Source: G965207335 sp965207335
GTDB taxonomy: Bacteria; Pseudomonadota; Gammaproteobacteria; PS1; Pseudothioglobaceae
Length of the DNA: 64,000 bases
Assembly (NCBI GenBank): GCA_965207335.1
Contig: OZ242267.1
Coordinates: forward strand, 1,426,001-1,490,000
Direction: 5' to 3'
Shown: positions 26,964 to 36,908 of the stretch, piece after piece
How the letters are laid out: the number at the start of each line of letters is the position of its first letter
How positions within the stretch are numbered: the first letter of the stretch is position 1
Made by a program: the position numbers and the translations under genes
Notes under the pieces: model-generated
Database searches by the model: none
Told to the model about the DNA's origin: nothing
The model's input: only the letters and a program-made list of their open reading frames with translations

Positions 26964-26994
26964 TTGCAATATATATATATAAACCGTGTATAAT
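26964..26994 (+). promoter_or_regulatory. Promoter of NHLP copy 3
   Basis: This repeats the copy 2 promoter exactly, 351 bases downstream, with the leader hairpin at 27003-27022. Confidence 0.5.
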
Positions 26995-27051
26995 CAAAAA
27001 CCAGCATGCTTTTTAGTATGCTTTTATTTTTAAATGTAAAGGAGAAATATT

Positions 27052-27282
27052 ATGGAAGAAATAAACAAAGAGAAATTTGAAGAAAACCAAAAAGTATTTT
27101 TAGATGTTATATCTCGTTATTATGGTGACCCAGATTTTAAGGCAAAGTTAGATGCTAATCCAACAGATGTTTTAAAAGAAGAAGGTGTAGATATTCCAGC
27201 AGGTAGTAAAGTAGAATTACTATTTAATACTGACAAGGTTATTCATATTGTATTACCATACCTAGAAGGTGAGGATGATTAA
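27052..27282 (+). CDS. NHLP-type leader peptide, leader-only copy 3
   Basis: The protein is identical to copies 1 and 2. The only coding difference I find is a silent GTG to GTA change in the EEGVDIP region. After the stop the sequence diverges from the other repeats, with a long stem-loop before tolC. This is the copy closest to the export genes. Confidence 0.85.
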   Translation: MEEINKEKFEENQKVFLDVISRYYGDPDFKAKLDANPTDVLKEEGVDIPAGSKVELLFNTDKVIHIVLPYLEGEDD

Positions 27283-27310
27283 GCTATCTTTATAGTTTTT
27301 GTATATAGTA

Positions 27311-27349
27311 GTATTGCACGACATACAGTAATCGTATATCGTGTAATAC
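27311..27349 (+). promoter_or_regulatory. Long stem-loop between NHLP copy 3 and tolC
   Basis: The arms 27311-27326 and 27334-27349 pair over 16 positions (14 Watson-Crick, one G-U, one mismatch) around a 7-base loop. No T-run follows, so it is not a classic terminator. It could protect the peptide mRNA from 3' decay, lowering exporter relative to peptide expression. Confidence 0.6.
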
Positions 27350-27457
27350 CTTTATCAATGTTCTTGTTATAACTTTTTTTAAAAAGCAATTATATATTTT
27401 AAAATTATTTTGTGGTTATTAGTTTTTTTAAAAAGTAAATAGTAGTGGTACCTACAT

Positions 27458-28777
27458 ATGAATAATAAATTAAATACTATTTATCTCACAATAATAATAC
27501 TATTCTCTGGCGAATGTGCTGGTGCAAACTTTTTTAATTTATGGGATGTATATACCTTGTCATTAAAGCATAATGAAGACTTTGACATTGCTAAATATAA
27601 CTTAACCATACAAGAGCAGCAAAATCGTCAAGTATTTTCTCGTTTTTTACCTACAATAAGGGTTGGGAGAAACTTTATTGATACAAAAACAGATTATGAT
27701 ACACTGGCTGTACTTAACAGCGATGTCTCTAGTCAGCAAAATATTATATCCCTATCCCAACCTGTTTTTAACTATGTTAATATTCTTAGCAATAGAAAAA
27801 CAGATACTACTACTGATATTACAGACTTACGCTATCTCCAATCGGTTCAAAATTCAAGTTATGATGTTATAAATGCCTATTTTAGTGTTTTAGATAGTAA
27901 AATAAATCTTAGGCAGTCCTTAAAACATTTGTCATTTGTAAAACAGAATCTAAGCGAAATTAAAACAAAATATGACTTCCATCAGGCAACAAAGGTTGAT
28001 TTGACTGAGGCGGATTCTAGTTATCAAAGTTCGCAATTAGAAATATATAGAATTAATAATAGTTTGTCGTCTGCTAAACTAAGGTTGGCGAATTATATAG
28101 GAATAGACAACACTGATTATGATGTTCAATTGCCGCTCTATGAACAACTAGTTAAATTAGACATTAATGATAATTGGAGTTATTGGTTGGAACTTGCTAA
28201 AAAAAATAGTTATGATGTTAGAATTAGTCAGTCATTGTCCAACTCAAGTGATGCAGATGTGGACATTGCATTATCTGGACATTTACCTACTGTTGATTTT
28301 TCACTAAGTTATAATGATACCTCAAATGACAGTAATAGTTCTAATATTGCTAAAACTTACAGTTTGCAACTTTCTATTCCAATCTTTGAAGGACATTTAG
28401 TAAATGCTAGGGTATCAGAAGCAGAGTACAGACAATCTCAATCTAAACTTTCCTTAAAAAAGACACATAAATCATTAATTCAAAATCTAAGAATCGCATA
28501 TGACAATACACAATTTTTAGAACAAAGAATTAAAACCTTAAAAATGCTAGTTGATGTTAATAAATTAAAATTTGATACAACAAAATCAGGTTTTGTGGTT
28601 GGATTAAGAACAAATTTAGAAATATTATTGGCATCAGGGGGTTTGTATGATAGTATAAGAGACCATAAACAGGCAATACACAGTTATATATTGAGTTATT
28701 TTAGGTTAGAAACTATAGCTGGCACATTATCAAAGGATGATATTAAGTTGTTAAATAAAACACTATTCACTAATTAA
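27458..28777 (+). CDS. TolC-family outer-membrane efflux channel
   Basis: The 439-residue protein has a Sec signal peptide (about residues 1-22) and two repeats of the outer membrane efflux protein fold, with long helices and LSQPVFNY and LSIPIFEG strand-entry motifs in matching positions. It would form the outer-membrane exit of a type I secretion system with the HlyD-like and ABC proteins that follow. It is the first exporter gene, about 175 bases after the peptide array. Confidence 0.88.
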   Translation: MNNKLNTIYLTIIILFSGECAGANFFNLWDVYTLSLKHNEDFDIAKYNLTIQEQQNRQVFSRFLPTIRVGRNFIDTKTDYDTLAVLNSDVSSQQNIISLSQPVFNYVNILSNRKTDTTTDITDLRYLQSVQNSSYDVINAYFSVLDSKINLRQSLKHLSFVKQNLSEIKTKYDFHQATKVDLTEADSSYQSSQLEIYRINNSLSSAKLRLANYIGIDNTDYDVQLPLYEQLVKLDINDNWSYWLELAKKNSYDVRISQSLSNSSDADVDIALSGHLPTVDFSLSYNDTSNDSNSSNIAKTYSLQLSIPIFEGHLVNARVSEAEYRQSQSKLSLKKTHKSLIQNLRIAYDNTQFLEQRIKTLKMLVDVNKLKFDTTKSGFVVGLRTNLEILLASGGLYDSIRDHKQAIHSYILSYFRLETIAGTLSKDDIKLLNKTLFTN

Positions 28778-28824
28778 TGACATATGTATTTATTAATATT
28801 ATATAAAATACCGGTAAAAATATT

Positions 28825-30132
28825 ATGATTATATTTAGAAAAAATGCATTACAAAAAATTTCTTCTGCAGAAGAGTTGGACAAGTCCATTTTTATTGTAA
28901 ACTCAGTTTCTTGGTTAGTTTTATTAGCCATAGTTGCTATTGCAGTAATTTTTATATCGTGGGCAACTGTTTCTACAATAAAAACCGAAGTAAAAGCACA
29001 AGGTATTTTTTTGCCTCATAACGGTATTATTGCTGATATTGTTGCAAGCAGAGGAGGTAAGTTAAAAAAAATTAAGTTTAATGTAGGTGACTATGTTAGA
29101 GAAGATGATATTGTAGCTGAATTATCATCCGATAAATTGCAAGAAGAATACACTATAGCCAAACGAAGAATAGCTACAGAACAAGAGTTTTACAACAAAG
29201 TATCTGGGCAAATTCATAACGAAAAAGCATTAAGAAATAAAAAAAATAAAATTCAGATTGCATATATTGATGAAAATATTGAAAATATAAAAAAAGAGGT
29301 TCAGGTTAGTGAAAAAATTTATGCAGAAAACCAAGAGTTTTACAAACAACATCTTATAACTGAGACAAAACTAAGTAATTTATTTATATCACTTAGTCAA
29401 ATAAAATCTAGATTAAATAATTTAGTGATTAGTAAAAACGATATATTTACTCAAGATAATAAAATTAACCACCAAGAAAGCCTAAGATTAATTAATATAT
29501 CAAAAAATATTAATACTTATTCTTACAAGATAGAATTACTTGAACTTGAATTACAAGGCTTATACATTAAATCGCCAGAAAACGGCTTAATAACAGAAAT
29601 TAAAGTAATAAATAATACTGATATAAGGGCTGGAGAGCCAATAATGAGTGTGGTAACAGGTGGTAGGTATGATACCGAGTACGACTCAGAAAACCAATCA
29701 AGTTCATTTATTGACTTTAACAAAGAACGCGAAAAAACATTAAAATATTTGGCTTATGTTGATATTGCGAATGGTAAAAAAGTTAAGCGAGATACCAAAG
29801 TTAATATTGAGGTATCTTATTTAAGCAAAAATAGCTATGGTATGGTTAAAGGATTGGTAAAGAGCATTTCTGAATTTCCATTAAGTTCTGCTGCTATTAA
29901 AGCAAAATTATCTAATGAAAATTTAGTAAGTTTATTTACTCAAAGAGGTCCTGTTTATGAGGTATCCGTTGAGTTATTGTATGACGAGAATTTTCGTCTT
30001 GAATGGACATCAGCAAAAGGATATGAGGTTGATGGTATTGATGTAGGTAGTTTGGGCTTTACTAGTTTTATTATCAAAGAAGTTCGTCCAATAACCTTGG
30101 CAATACCTTGGCTAAAATCTGTGTTTGATTAA
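28825..30132 (+). CDS. HlyD-like periplasmic adaptor of an NHLM-type exporter
   Basis: The 435-residue protein has one N-terminal membrane anchor (about residues 29-52), a lipoyl-like half (GIIADIVASRGGKLKKIKFNVGDYVRED), a coiled-coil hairpin, the second lipoyl half (YIKSPENGLITEIKV) and a beta-barrel region. It fits the NHLM secretion protein family (TIGR03794), which partners the two ABC proteins downstream. It bridges inner membrane and TolC. Confidence 0.86.
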   Translation: MIIFRKNALQKISSAEELDKSIFIVNSVSWLVLLAIVAIAVIFISWATVSTIKTEVKAQGIFLPHNGIIADIVASRGGKLKKIKFNVGDYVREDDIVAELSSDKLQEEYTIAKRRIATEQEFYNKVSGQIHNEKALRNKKNKIQIAYIDENIENIKKEVQVSEKIYAENQEFYKQHLITETKLSNLFISLSQIKSRLNNLVISKNDIFTQDNKINHQESLRLINISKNINTYSYKIELLELELQGLYIKSPENGLITEIKVINNTDIRAGEPIMSVVTGGRYDTEYDSENQSSSFIDFNKEREKTLKYLAYVDIANGKKVKRDTKVNIEVSYLSKNSYGMVKGLVKSISEFPLSSAAIKAKLSNENLVSLFTQRGPVYEVSVELLYDENFRLEWTSAKGYEVDGIDVGSLGFTSFIIKEVRPITLAIPWLKSVFD

Positions 30133-30234
30133 TTGACTATTAGCTTATGGTTTTTATATAATGAAAATAAATATTTACTGTATAAAACTGCCAAATAAAG
30201 ACACTACTATTTTTGTTTAAAAATTAAGTAACTA

Positions 30235-32397
30235 ATGAATTTATTTAAAAAGAAGCCTATTAAGACTGAAACTATCTTACAAATGGAAGCCACAGAGTGT
30301 GGTGCTGCTTCTTTAGCTATTGTTTTAGCTTATCACAAAGTTTACATACCTTTAAGTAAATTAAGGGATATGTGCGGTGTTTCTAGAGATGGAAGCAGTG
30401 CCTCTAGCATAGTCAATGCTGCTACTCAATTTAAATTAAAACCAAAAGCGGTTAATATTGATATTGATAAAATACATGAAAAGGTTGTATTCCCAGCTAT
30501 TCTTTTTTGGAATTTTAATCATTTCTTAGTTTTAGAAGGATATGACGACAAAAAAAATATTTTTTATGTTAATGATCCAGCATCTGGAAGAAGAGAGGTT
30601 CAATTCAAAGAATTTGACGAAAGTTTTACTGGTATTGCTCTTAATTTTGAAAAAGATGAAGGTTTTAAAAAAATTGGCTCAAAACCTAGCAACTTCGGCA
30701 GTTATTTAGCAATTTTAAAGTCCTCAAAGCCAGATTTATTATTTATTGCTATTGCAACATTACTTTTAGTAGTGCCTGGATTAACTATTCCTGTATTTAC
30801 CCAAATATTTATTGATGATATTCTCATAGGTAAAACATATTCCTTGGTGTCACTATTGATTATTGCCATGATTGCCATATTAGTTATTCAACTTGTACTA
30901 ATCTTACTGCAACAAATCTCATTAACTTTACTAGGTATTAAGTTATCAGTAGTTGGCTCAACAAATTTTCTAACTCATATTGTTAAATTACCTATTATGT
31001 TTTTTAGCCAAAGAAGCACTGGCGATATTGTTAATAGAGTATCTCTTAATGAAAAAATTGCATTGACATTATCTCGCAATATTTCAACCAATGTTATTAA
31101 CTTACTAACATCTGTTATTTATGGTGCTGCAATGTTATCATACGATGCTACCTTGGGAAGTATTGTCATAGCTATAATGTTTGTTAATGTATTTGTTTTA
31201 AGATTATTAAAAGAAGGGCAAAATAATTCTAATCAAGTAATGTTTAAAGAAGTTGCAATGTTAATGGGTACATCTATGAATGGATTAAGCATTATAAATA
31301 CCCTAAAAGCAACAGGTATGGAAAATGTATTCTTCAAAAAATGGTCTGGGTATCAAGCAAAAATGCTAAATGCCGAGCAAAAATTAGCAGTTTATTCTTA
31401 TATTTTAAACCTGACTCCTGTATTTCTAAATTCTCTTGCTTTAGTATTGGTTTTCTATTTTGGTAGTTTTAAAATTATTGATGGAATAATAACTGTTGGT
31501 ACATTAATAGCATTTCAATCATTGATGAGTAGTTTTACATCTCCTATTTCTAACTTAGTTGGTTTTGCATCAGAACTACAAGTGTTAAAAGGTGACATGG
31601 ATAGGACAAATGATGCACTAAAACACAAAGAAGACCAATTAATTAATATTGATGACAGTGGTGATAAATCTTACCGTTTATCAGGTAAAATTGAGATGAA
31701 AGATATTATTTTTGCTTATGGTAAATATGATAAACCAGTTATTGATAAGTTGAATATAAGTATTAGTACTGGAACAATGTTGGCTATTGTCGGTAGTTCT
31801 GGTAGCGGTAAATCTACTTTAATTAAATTATTATCTAGGTTATATTATCCAACAAGTGGTTCAATTATTGTTGATGATAAGCCATTAAATAATATTGATC
31901 GCTTTTTATTCTCTCAATCAATTTCTGTTGTTAGTCAAGATATCATTCTCTTCCCCGGTTCTATACATGAAAATTTAAGTTTTTGGAATAAAGATGTAGA
32001 TCCTGCGGATATTAACAGAGCATTAAAAGATACTTGCTTGTTGGATTTAATTAATACACTGCCAGGAGATATTAACCACCAAATTGAAGAAGGTGGTAGG
32101 AATTTTAGCGGTGGACAAAAACAATGCTTAGAGATTGCTCGTGCTTTAACTAGCAATCCTTCTATTTTAGTATTGGATGAAGCAACATCTGCACTAGACT
32201 CTATTTTAGAATTAAATATCATTAATAATATTAAGCGTAGAGGGTGTACTTGTATTGTTGTTGCCCACAGGTTAAGTGCTATACGAGATGCACATAGAAT
32301 AATAGTATTGGATAAAGGCGGTATTATTCAATCAGGTACGCATAATGAGTTGATAAAAGAGGATAATCTTTACAGAACATTAATTAGCAAACAATAA
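30235..32397 (+). CDS. NHLM-type peptidase-containing ABC exporter (C39)
   Basis: The 720-residue protein (family TIGR03796) starts with a C39 peptidase domain with catalytic Cys22 (ATECGAASLA), His96 (NFNHFLVLEGY) and Asp114 (VNDPASG). A six-helix membrane domain follows, then an ATPase with Walker A VGSSGSGKST, signature FSGGQKQ, Walker B LVLDEATSALD and VAHRLSAI. It should cut the leader from a modified precursor at a double-Gly-like site and export the core. Its stop overlaps the next gene's start (TAATG), so the two transporters are translationally coupled. The nearby leader-like peptides have no obvious cleavage product. Confidence 0.93.
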   Translation: MNLFKKKPIKTETILQMEATECGAASLAIVLAYHKVYIPLSKLRDMCGVSRDGSSASSIVNAATQFKLKPKAVNIDIDKIHEKVVFPAILFWNFNHFLVLEGYDDKKNIFYVNDPASGRREVQFKEFDESFTGIALNFEKDEGFKKIGSKPSNFGSYLAILKSSKPDLLFIAIATLLLVVPGLTIPVFTQIFIDDILIGKTYSLVSLLIIAMIAILVIQLVLILLQQISLTLLGIKLSVVGSTNFLTHIVKLPIMFFSQRSTGDIVNRVSLNEKIALTLSRNISTNVINLLTSVIYGAAMLSYDATLGSIVIAIMFVNVFVLRLLKEGQNNSNQVMFKEVAMLMGTSMNGLSIINTLKATGMENVFFKKWSGYQAKMLNAEQKLAVYSYILNLTPVFLNSLALVLVFYFGSFKIIDGIITVGTLIAFQSLMSSFTSPISNLVGFASELQVLKGDMDRTNDALKHKEDQLINIDDSGDKSYRLSGKIEMKDIIFAYGKYDKPVIDKLNISISTGTMLAIVGSSGSGKSTLIKLLSRLYYPTSGSIIVDDKPLNNIDRFLFSQSISVVSQDIILFPGSIHENLSFWNKDVDPADINRALKDTCLLDLINTLPGDINHQIEEGGRNFSGGQKQCLEIARALTSNPSILVLDEATSALDSILELNIINNIKRRGCTCIVVAHRLSAIRDAHRIIVLDKGGIIQSGTHNELIKEDNLYRTLISKQ

Positions 32398-35351
32398 TGA
32401 ACAAAGAAATTGAAACACTAATAAAAACATTAGATGGTAAGCCTTTTACACTAGGTGATAAGAATTTTATCCACCTAAATAATATAGACGAATCTTATAT
32501 TGTAACAGAAGGTAGTGTTTATATATTTGCTTGGCTACTAAAAAATGGTGTCACAACTAGCGAAAGACAATATATATGTACAATTAATGCTGGAGAATTA
32601 TTAATTGGTAGTCCAGATTATGATGTTAAGGATACAAAACTAACCTATGGTTTTTATGCATTATTAGATTATAATACTAGGTTATCTACTATTAAGTCTC
32701 AGGCAATTTTTAACAGCAAACAACCTGAGTTTGCTGATATGATTAATAGTTTTATTGATAAAATATCTTATATAATAATTGCCTACAACAAAGACTCTCA
32801 ACAACACAAATCGATTAATAAACCATTAGATAATATCAGTTATGAACAAGATATGTGGCTTGGTGCATCAGATAAAATAAAACTACTATGGATAAAAACA
32901 AGGCAATCAGGAAGTTATAAAAACAAAGGGGAAGAACCAATAAAGTTTGATAAAGGGCAATTAATACCAATAACAAGCAATATGCATATATATTTTCCAA
33001 AAGAACATGCTTTTGATGTTGTCACAACAAAAACCTTATTAGAGCAGGGCTTGTTATTAGACTCTATTTTAATGTTTAGCAATCACCTTAAAGAGCATTC
33101 ATATAAATATTTATCAGTTAATATTAAACAAAAAAAGATAAATTTTTCCAATTTAAAACGCTCTCAAAATAGTTATTTATCTAGCATTTTTAGTCGTTTA
33201 TACGATTCTTATAAAGGTGTTGTAAACATTGCTCCTCTTGGAATAATTATTGATGATAAGGCTAGTATGATATTGTTAATGAATGAGGTTTGTCGTTCTA
33301 CTGATGTAAAGCCAGTTTTATCAAACTATCAATTATTAGAAAATCTAGATTACTCTAGTAAAGATGATTTGGAAAGAGCTTTAAATATTCAGGGGTTTAG
33401 TGCTAGAGATGTTGTTTTAGAAAAAAAATGGAATAAGAAAAATCACTGGATATTATTATCAAAACTAATTGATAGTGGAAGAACAGTGCTTATCAATTAT
33501 AGTAAAGGCAAATACAGCTATTATGATGCTAAAATAAATAAATGGAACAAGGTTAATAATGAAATTGTAAAAAATATTGATGATAAAGCAATAATGATTT
33601 ATCGTCCATTACCAGATAAGCCAATAACAAAAGGTAGTGACTTATTAAAACAAGGTCTGTTCTTTGCAAAGGGCGATTTATGGCAAGTATTACTAACTGG
33701 TTTATTAATAGCAACCATTAGTTTGATTACCCCTATTGCTATGGGGCATCTCTTATCTGATGCACTACCAAATTATGACATTGGCAAAATTAATGGCTTC
33801 TTATTGGCTCTATTAGCAAGTGCTATTGGGTCTCTAGTTTTTCAATTTAGCAACAGTATTGCACTGCTACGGCTAGAAAGTAAAATTGCATTAGACCTTC
33901 ATGCGGCAATATGGATGCGATTATTAAAGTTACCACTGAACTTTTTTAGTAAATATTCTGTTGGTGACTTGTCAAATCGTGCTAATTTAATAAACGATAT
34001 TCGTGGCATTTGGTCGGCTGCAACAACATCGGCTATAATATCTATCTTGTCAATGATTTCTACCTTTTTCCTATTGTTTTACTATAGCTCTCATCTTGCT
34101 TTGATAGCAGTACTGTTATTTTTTATTATTATTACCTTAATATTGTTATTTATTCGTAGAATTATGCCTATGATAGCTGATAGTTATGAATACAGAGGTA
34201 AATTAGACGGCTTAGTATTTCAATTATTAGGCGGTATTCATAAACTAAGAATAGCAGCTAAAGAAAACACAATGTTAGCACTTTGGTCAAATGTCTATTC
34301 TAATTTAACAACAGTAACAAGAAAGTTTATGTTAACTAATGCTGTTTTACAGTCTGTAACTAGTATTTTGCCTTTAATGTCTAATATTATTATATTTGCT
34401 TTCATTTATTATGCTCTATTTGAAGGTGGGTACGATAAAGATTTTAGTCTAGGAGATTTTATTGCATTTAATGCAGCGTTTGGGCAATTAATAGGAGCAA
34501 CTATATCTGTTGGTGGTATTTTAACTAGTGCGGTATCTACTATTCCTATGTTTAATCGTATTATGCCTATATTAGAAAGTGAAATAGAATCAGATGATAG
34601 CAAGATTGAAATTACTAATTTTAGAGGAGATGTTGAATTTAATAATATTAGTTTTAGGTATAAAGAAGACATGCAATATGTACTAAAAGACTTATCTTTT
34701 CATATTAGAGCTGGAGAGTATGTTGCTATTGTAGGCAAATCTGGCTCTGGTAAATCTACTATAGCAAGGATATTAATGGGTTTTGAAAGTCAAAACTTAG
34801 GCACAGTATTAGTTGATGGCAATGATACTAGTACTCTAAATAATTCTAGTTTAAGAAGTCATATTGGTGTGGTATTACAAGATAGCGGAGTTATTCCCGG
34901 CAGTATTTTGGATAATATATCTGCTGGCAATAGTCTTATGACCCAAGATGATGTTTGGAATGTATTAGAGAAAGTTGGCTTGAAAAAAGAGGTTGAACTA
35001 ATGCCAATGAAACTACATACAATAGTTGCAGAAGGTGGTATAGGGCTATCTGGAGGACAATTACAAAGGCTTGTTATTGCAAGAGCATTAACAAATGATC
35101 CTGAACTACTACTATTTGATGAAGCTACTAGTGCTATGGATAATATTTCTCAGGCAATTGTAAAAGATACACTAGGGAAAATGAATATTACTCGTATTGT
35201 TATTGCTCACCGCTTATCTACAATTGAGGATGTAGATAAAATTTATGTGCTTGACCAAGGCAATATAATAGAGTCTGGGAGTTACCAAGACTTAGTTGAT
35301 GCAGGTGGTTTCTTTTATGAATTAGTAAAGAGACAAACAATAACTATATAA
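32397..35351 (+). CDS. Second NHLM-type ABC exporter with large N-terminal domain
   Basis: The 984-residue protein (TIGR03797-like) has an N-terminal soluble region of about 410 residues without peptidase residues, whose start resembles a small cyclic-nucleotide-binding-like fold. A six-helix membrane domain and an ATPase follow: VGKSGSGKST, GLSGGQLQR, LLFDEATSAMD and IAHRLSTI. In NHLM systems it works beside the peptidase transporter, probably as a heterodimer partner. It is the last gene of the export operon and is followed by a terminator. Confidence 0.9.
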   Translation: MNKEIETLIKTLDGKPFTLGDKNFIHLNNIDESYIVTEGSVYIFAWLLKNGVTTSERQYICTINAGELLIGSPDYDVKDTKLTYGFYALLDYNTRLSTIKSQAIFNSKQPEFADMINSFIDKISYIIIAYNKDSQQHKSINKPLDNISYEQDMWLGASDKIKLLWIKTRQSGSYKNKGEEPIKFDKGQLIPITSNMHIYFPKEHAFDVVTTKTLLEQGLLLDSILMFSNHLKEHSYKYLSVNIKQKKINFSNLKRSQNSYLSSIFSRLYDSYKGVVNIAPLGIIIDDKASMILLMNEVCRSTDVKPVLSNYQLLENLDYSSKDDLERALNIQGFSARDVVLEKKWNKKNHWILLSKLIDSGRTVLINYSKGKYSYYDAKINKWNKVNNEIVKNIDDKAIMIYRPLPDKPITKGSDLLKQGLFFAKGDLWQVLLTGLLIATISLITPIAMGHLLSDALPNYDIGKINGFLLALLASAIGSLVFQFSNSIALLRLESKIALDLHAAIWMRLLKLPLNFFSKYSVGDLSNRANLINDIRGIWSAATTSAIISILSMISTFFLLFYYSSHLALIAVLLFFIIITLILLFIRRIMPMIADSYEYRGKLDGLVFQLLGGIHKLRIAAKENTMLALWSNVYSNLTTVTRKFMLTNAVLQSVTSILPLMSNIIIFAFIYYALFEGGYDKDFSLGDFIAFNAAFGQLIGATISVGGILTSAVSTIPMFNRIMPILESEIESDDSKIEITNFRGDVEFNNISFRYKEDMQYVLKDLSFHIRAGEYVAIVGKSGSGKSTIARILMGFESQNLGTVLVDGNDTSTLNNSSLRSHIGVVLQDSGVIPGSILDNISAGNSLMTQDDVWNVLEKVGLKKEVELMPMKLHTIVAEGGIGLSGGQLQRLVIARALTNDPELLLFDEATSAMDNISQAIVKDTLGKMNITRIVIAHRLSTIEDVDKIYVLDQGNIIESGSYQDLVDAGGFFYELVKRQTITI

Positions 35352-35438
35352 AATTATATAACAGTTATTTTGGTAGTGGTTTAACTAAAATTTTATATAA
35401 GCGAAAATGTGCATATAAAAAAGTAGTATTTTCACATA

Positions 35439-35474
35439 TAACCCTTACCTAGTACTTAATGTAAGGGTTTTTTA
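35439..35474 (+). terminator. Rho-independent terminator of the export operon
   Basis: AACCCTTAC and GTAAGGGTT form a 9-bp stem around a 12-base loop and are followed by a T-run. It lies between the convergent exporter and tldD genes. Confidence 0.85.
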
Positions 35475-35478
35475 GGAA

Positions 35479-36900
35479 TTAAACCTCTACTCCGCCTACT
35501 GTTAATTTATCAACTTTTAAGCTTGGTTGTCCTACACCAACTGGTATGCTTTGCCCCTCTTTGCCACAAATTCCAATACCAGAATCTAAGCCAAAATCAT
35601 CGCCAACCATTGATATATTTTGTAATACTTTGTGACCTGAACCTATTATAGTAGCGCCTTTTATTGGATGCTGTATTTTACCGTTTTTAATTAAATATGC
35701 TTCATTAGCAGAAAATACAAATTCTCCTGATGTTACATCAACTTGACCTCCGTCAAAATTTACCGCATAAATACCAAAATCCACGGATGCTATCATATCT
35801 TCTAATTTAGCATCTCCTGCCTCCATATAAGTATTAGTCATTCTAGGCATAGGTAAATGTGCATAAGATTCTCGTCTGCCATTACCAGTGCTAACCTTAT
35901 TCATTAAACGCGCATTATGTTTATCAAATAAATATTGTTTTAAAATACCTTTTTCAATTAGTACAGTCCTTTGACTAGCAACTCCCTCATCATCTATATT
36001 AAGGCTACCGCGTCTATTATTTATAGTACCATTATCAACAATAGTGCAAATACTACTTGCTACTTGCTTACCCATTTTATCACTAAATACTGAGGTTTTT
36101 TTTCTATTAAAATCGCCCTCTAAACCATGTCCTACAGCCTCGTGTAATAGCACCCCAGGCCAGCATGATGCTAATACTACAGGCATTAAACCAGCAGGAG
36201 ATGGCTTAGATTCTAATGCTACCATGGCTTGTCTTAGAGATTCTTTAGTGTATGACTCTGGTAAATTATTTTCTAAAAAATAATTATAATCATACCTACC
36301 GCCCCCACCATTAGATGCCTTTTCAACCCTGCCATTTTTCTCTACCACCACAGAAACATTTATCATAACCATAGGGCGATAATCAAACTTATAACAGCCG
36401 TCTGTTGTTGCTATTAAAATCTCAGTATATGCCCCTGATAAACTAGCACTTACCTTTTGGACTAGTTTATTTTTGCGTGCTAGATTATCAATATCTTTTA
36501 ATATTGTTATTTTTTGTGTAGAGCTTAGGCTATTTAATGGATTATTACTACTATAAACATTTTGAGGGTTATTGATATTATTTGCTACTTTAATATTACC
36601 TTTACCGCTAGTATTACAAGATTCTTTAACAAATAAAATAGCAGAATTTAGTGCATTTAAATTTAATTCGTCAGAATACGAAAATCCAACTTTCTCACCA
36701 GTTATAGATCTAATACCAACACCATGCTGTATATAATAAGCACCATCTTTAATAATTCCGTCTTCTAATATCCAAGATTCTGCTACACTATGCTGAAAGT
36801 ATAAGTCAGCGTAATCTACATTTTTGCCAGATAAATTTGTTAGCAAGTCATTTACTACTTGTTTGTCAATGTTATTGTCTTTTAATAATTGTGCAATCAT
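35479..36900 (-). CDS. tldD: Metalloprotease TldD
   Basis: The 473-residue protein has the TldD/PmbA zinc motif LLHEAVGHGLEGDFNRKK with the HExxxH arrangement, and the C-terminal GQPSLKVDKLTVGGVEV typical of TldD. With TldE (PmbA) it forms a protease that trims peptides; it is known to finish microcin B17, an azole-containing peptide. tldE is not seen in the window. The gene directly follows the yhdP-like gene (8 bases), the classical yhdP-tldD order, so it is probably a housekeeping copy, though its position beside RiPP export genes is notable. Confidence 0.94.
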   Translation of the reverse strand: MIAQLLKDNNIDKQVVNDLLTNLSGKNVDYADLYFQHSVAESWILEDGIIKDGAYYIQHGVGIRSITGEKVGFSYSDELNLNALNSAILFVKESCNTSGKGNIKVANNINNPQNVYSSNNPLNSLSSTQKITILKDIDNLARKNKLVQKVSASLSGAYTEILIATTDGCYKFDYRPMVMINVSVVVEKNGRVEKASNGGGGRYDYNYFLENNLPESYTKESLRQAMVALESKPSPAGLMPVVLASCWPGVLLHEAVGHGLEGDFNRKKTSVFSDKMGKQVASSICTIVDNGTINNRRGSLNIDDEGVASQRTVLIEKGILKQYLFDKHNARLMNKVSTGNGRRESYAHLPMPRMTNTYMEAGDAKLEDMIASVDFGIYAVNFDGGQVDVTSGEFVFSANEAYLIKNGKIQHPIKGATIIGSGHKVLQNISMVGDDFGLDSGIGICGKEGQSIPVGVGQPSLKVDKLTVGGVEV

Positions 36901-36908
36901 AATGCTTT

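Larger units (their letters stand above)
26308..27290 (+). repeat. Tandem array, three units of 351 bp
   Basis: The start codons at 26350, 26701 and 27052 are exactly 351 bases apart, and the intervening DNA is nearly identical. The outer flanks are unlike each other, which places the duplication edges near the first leader hairpin and just past the third stop. Confidence 0.92.
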
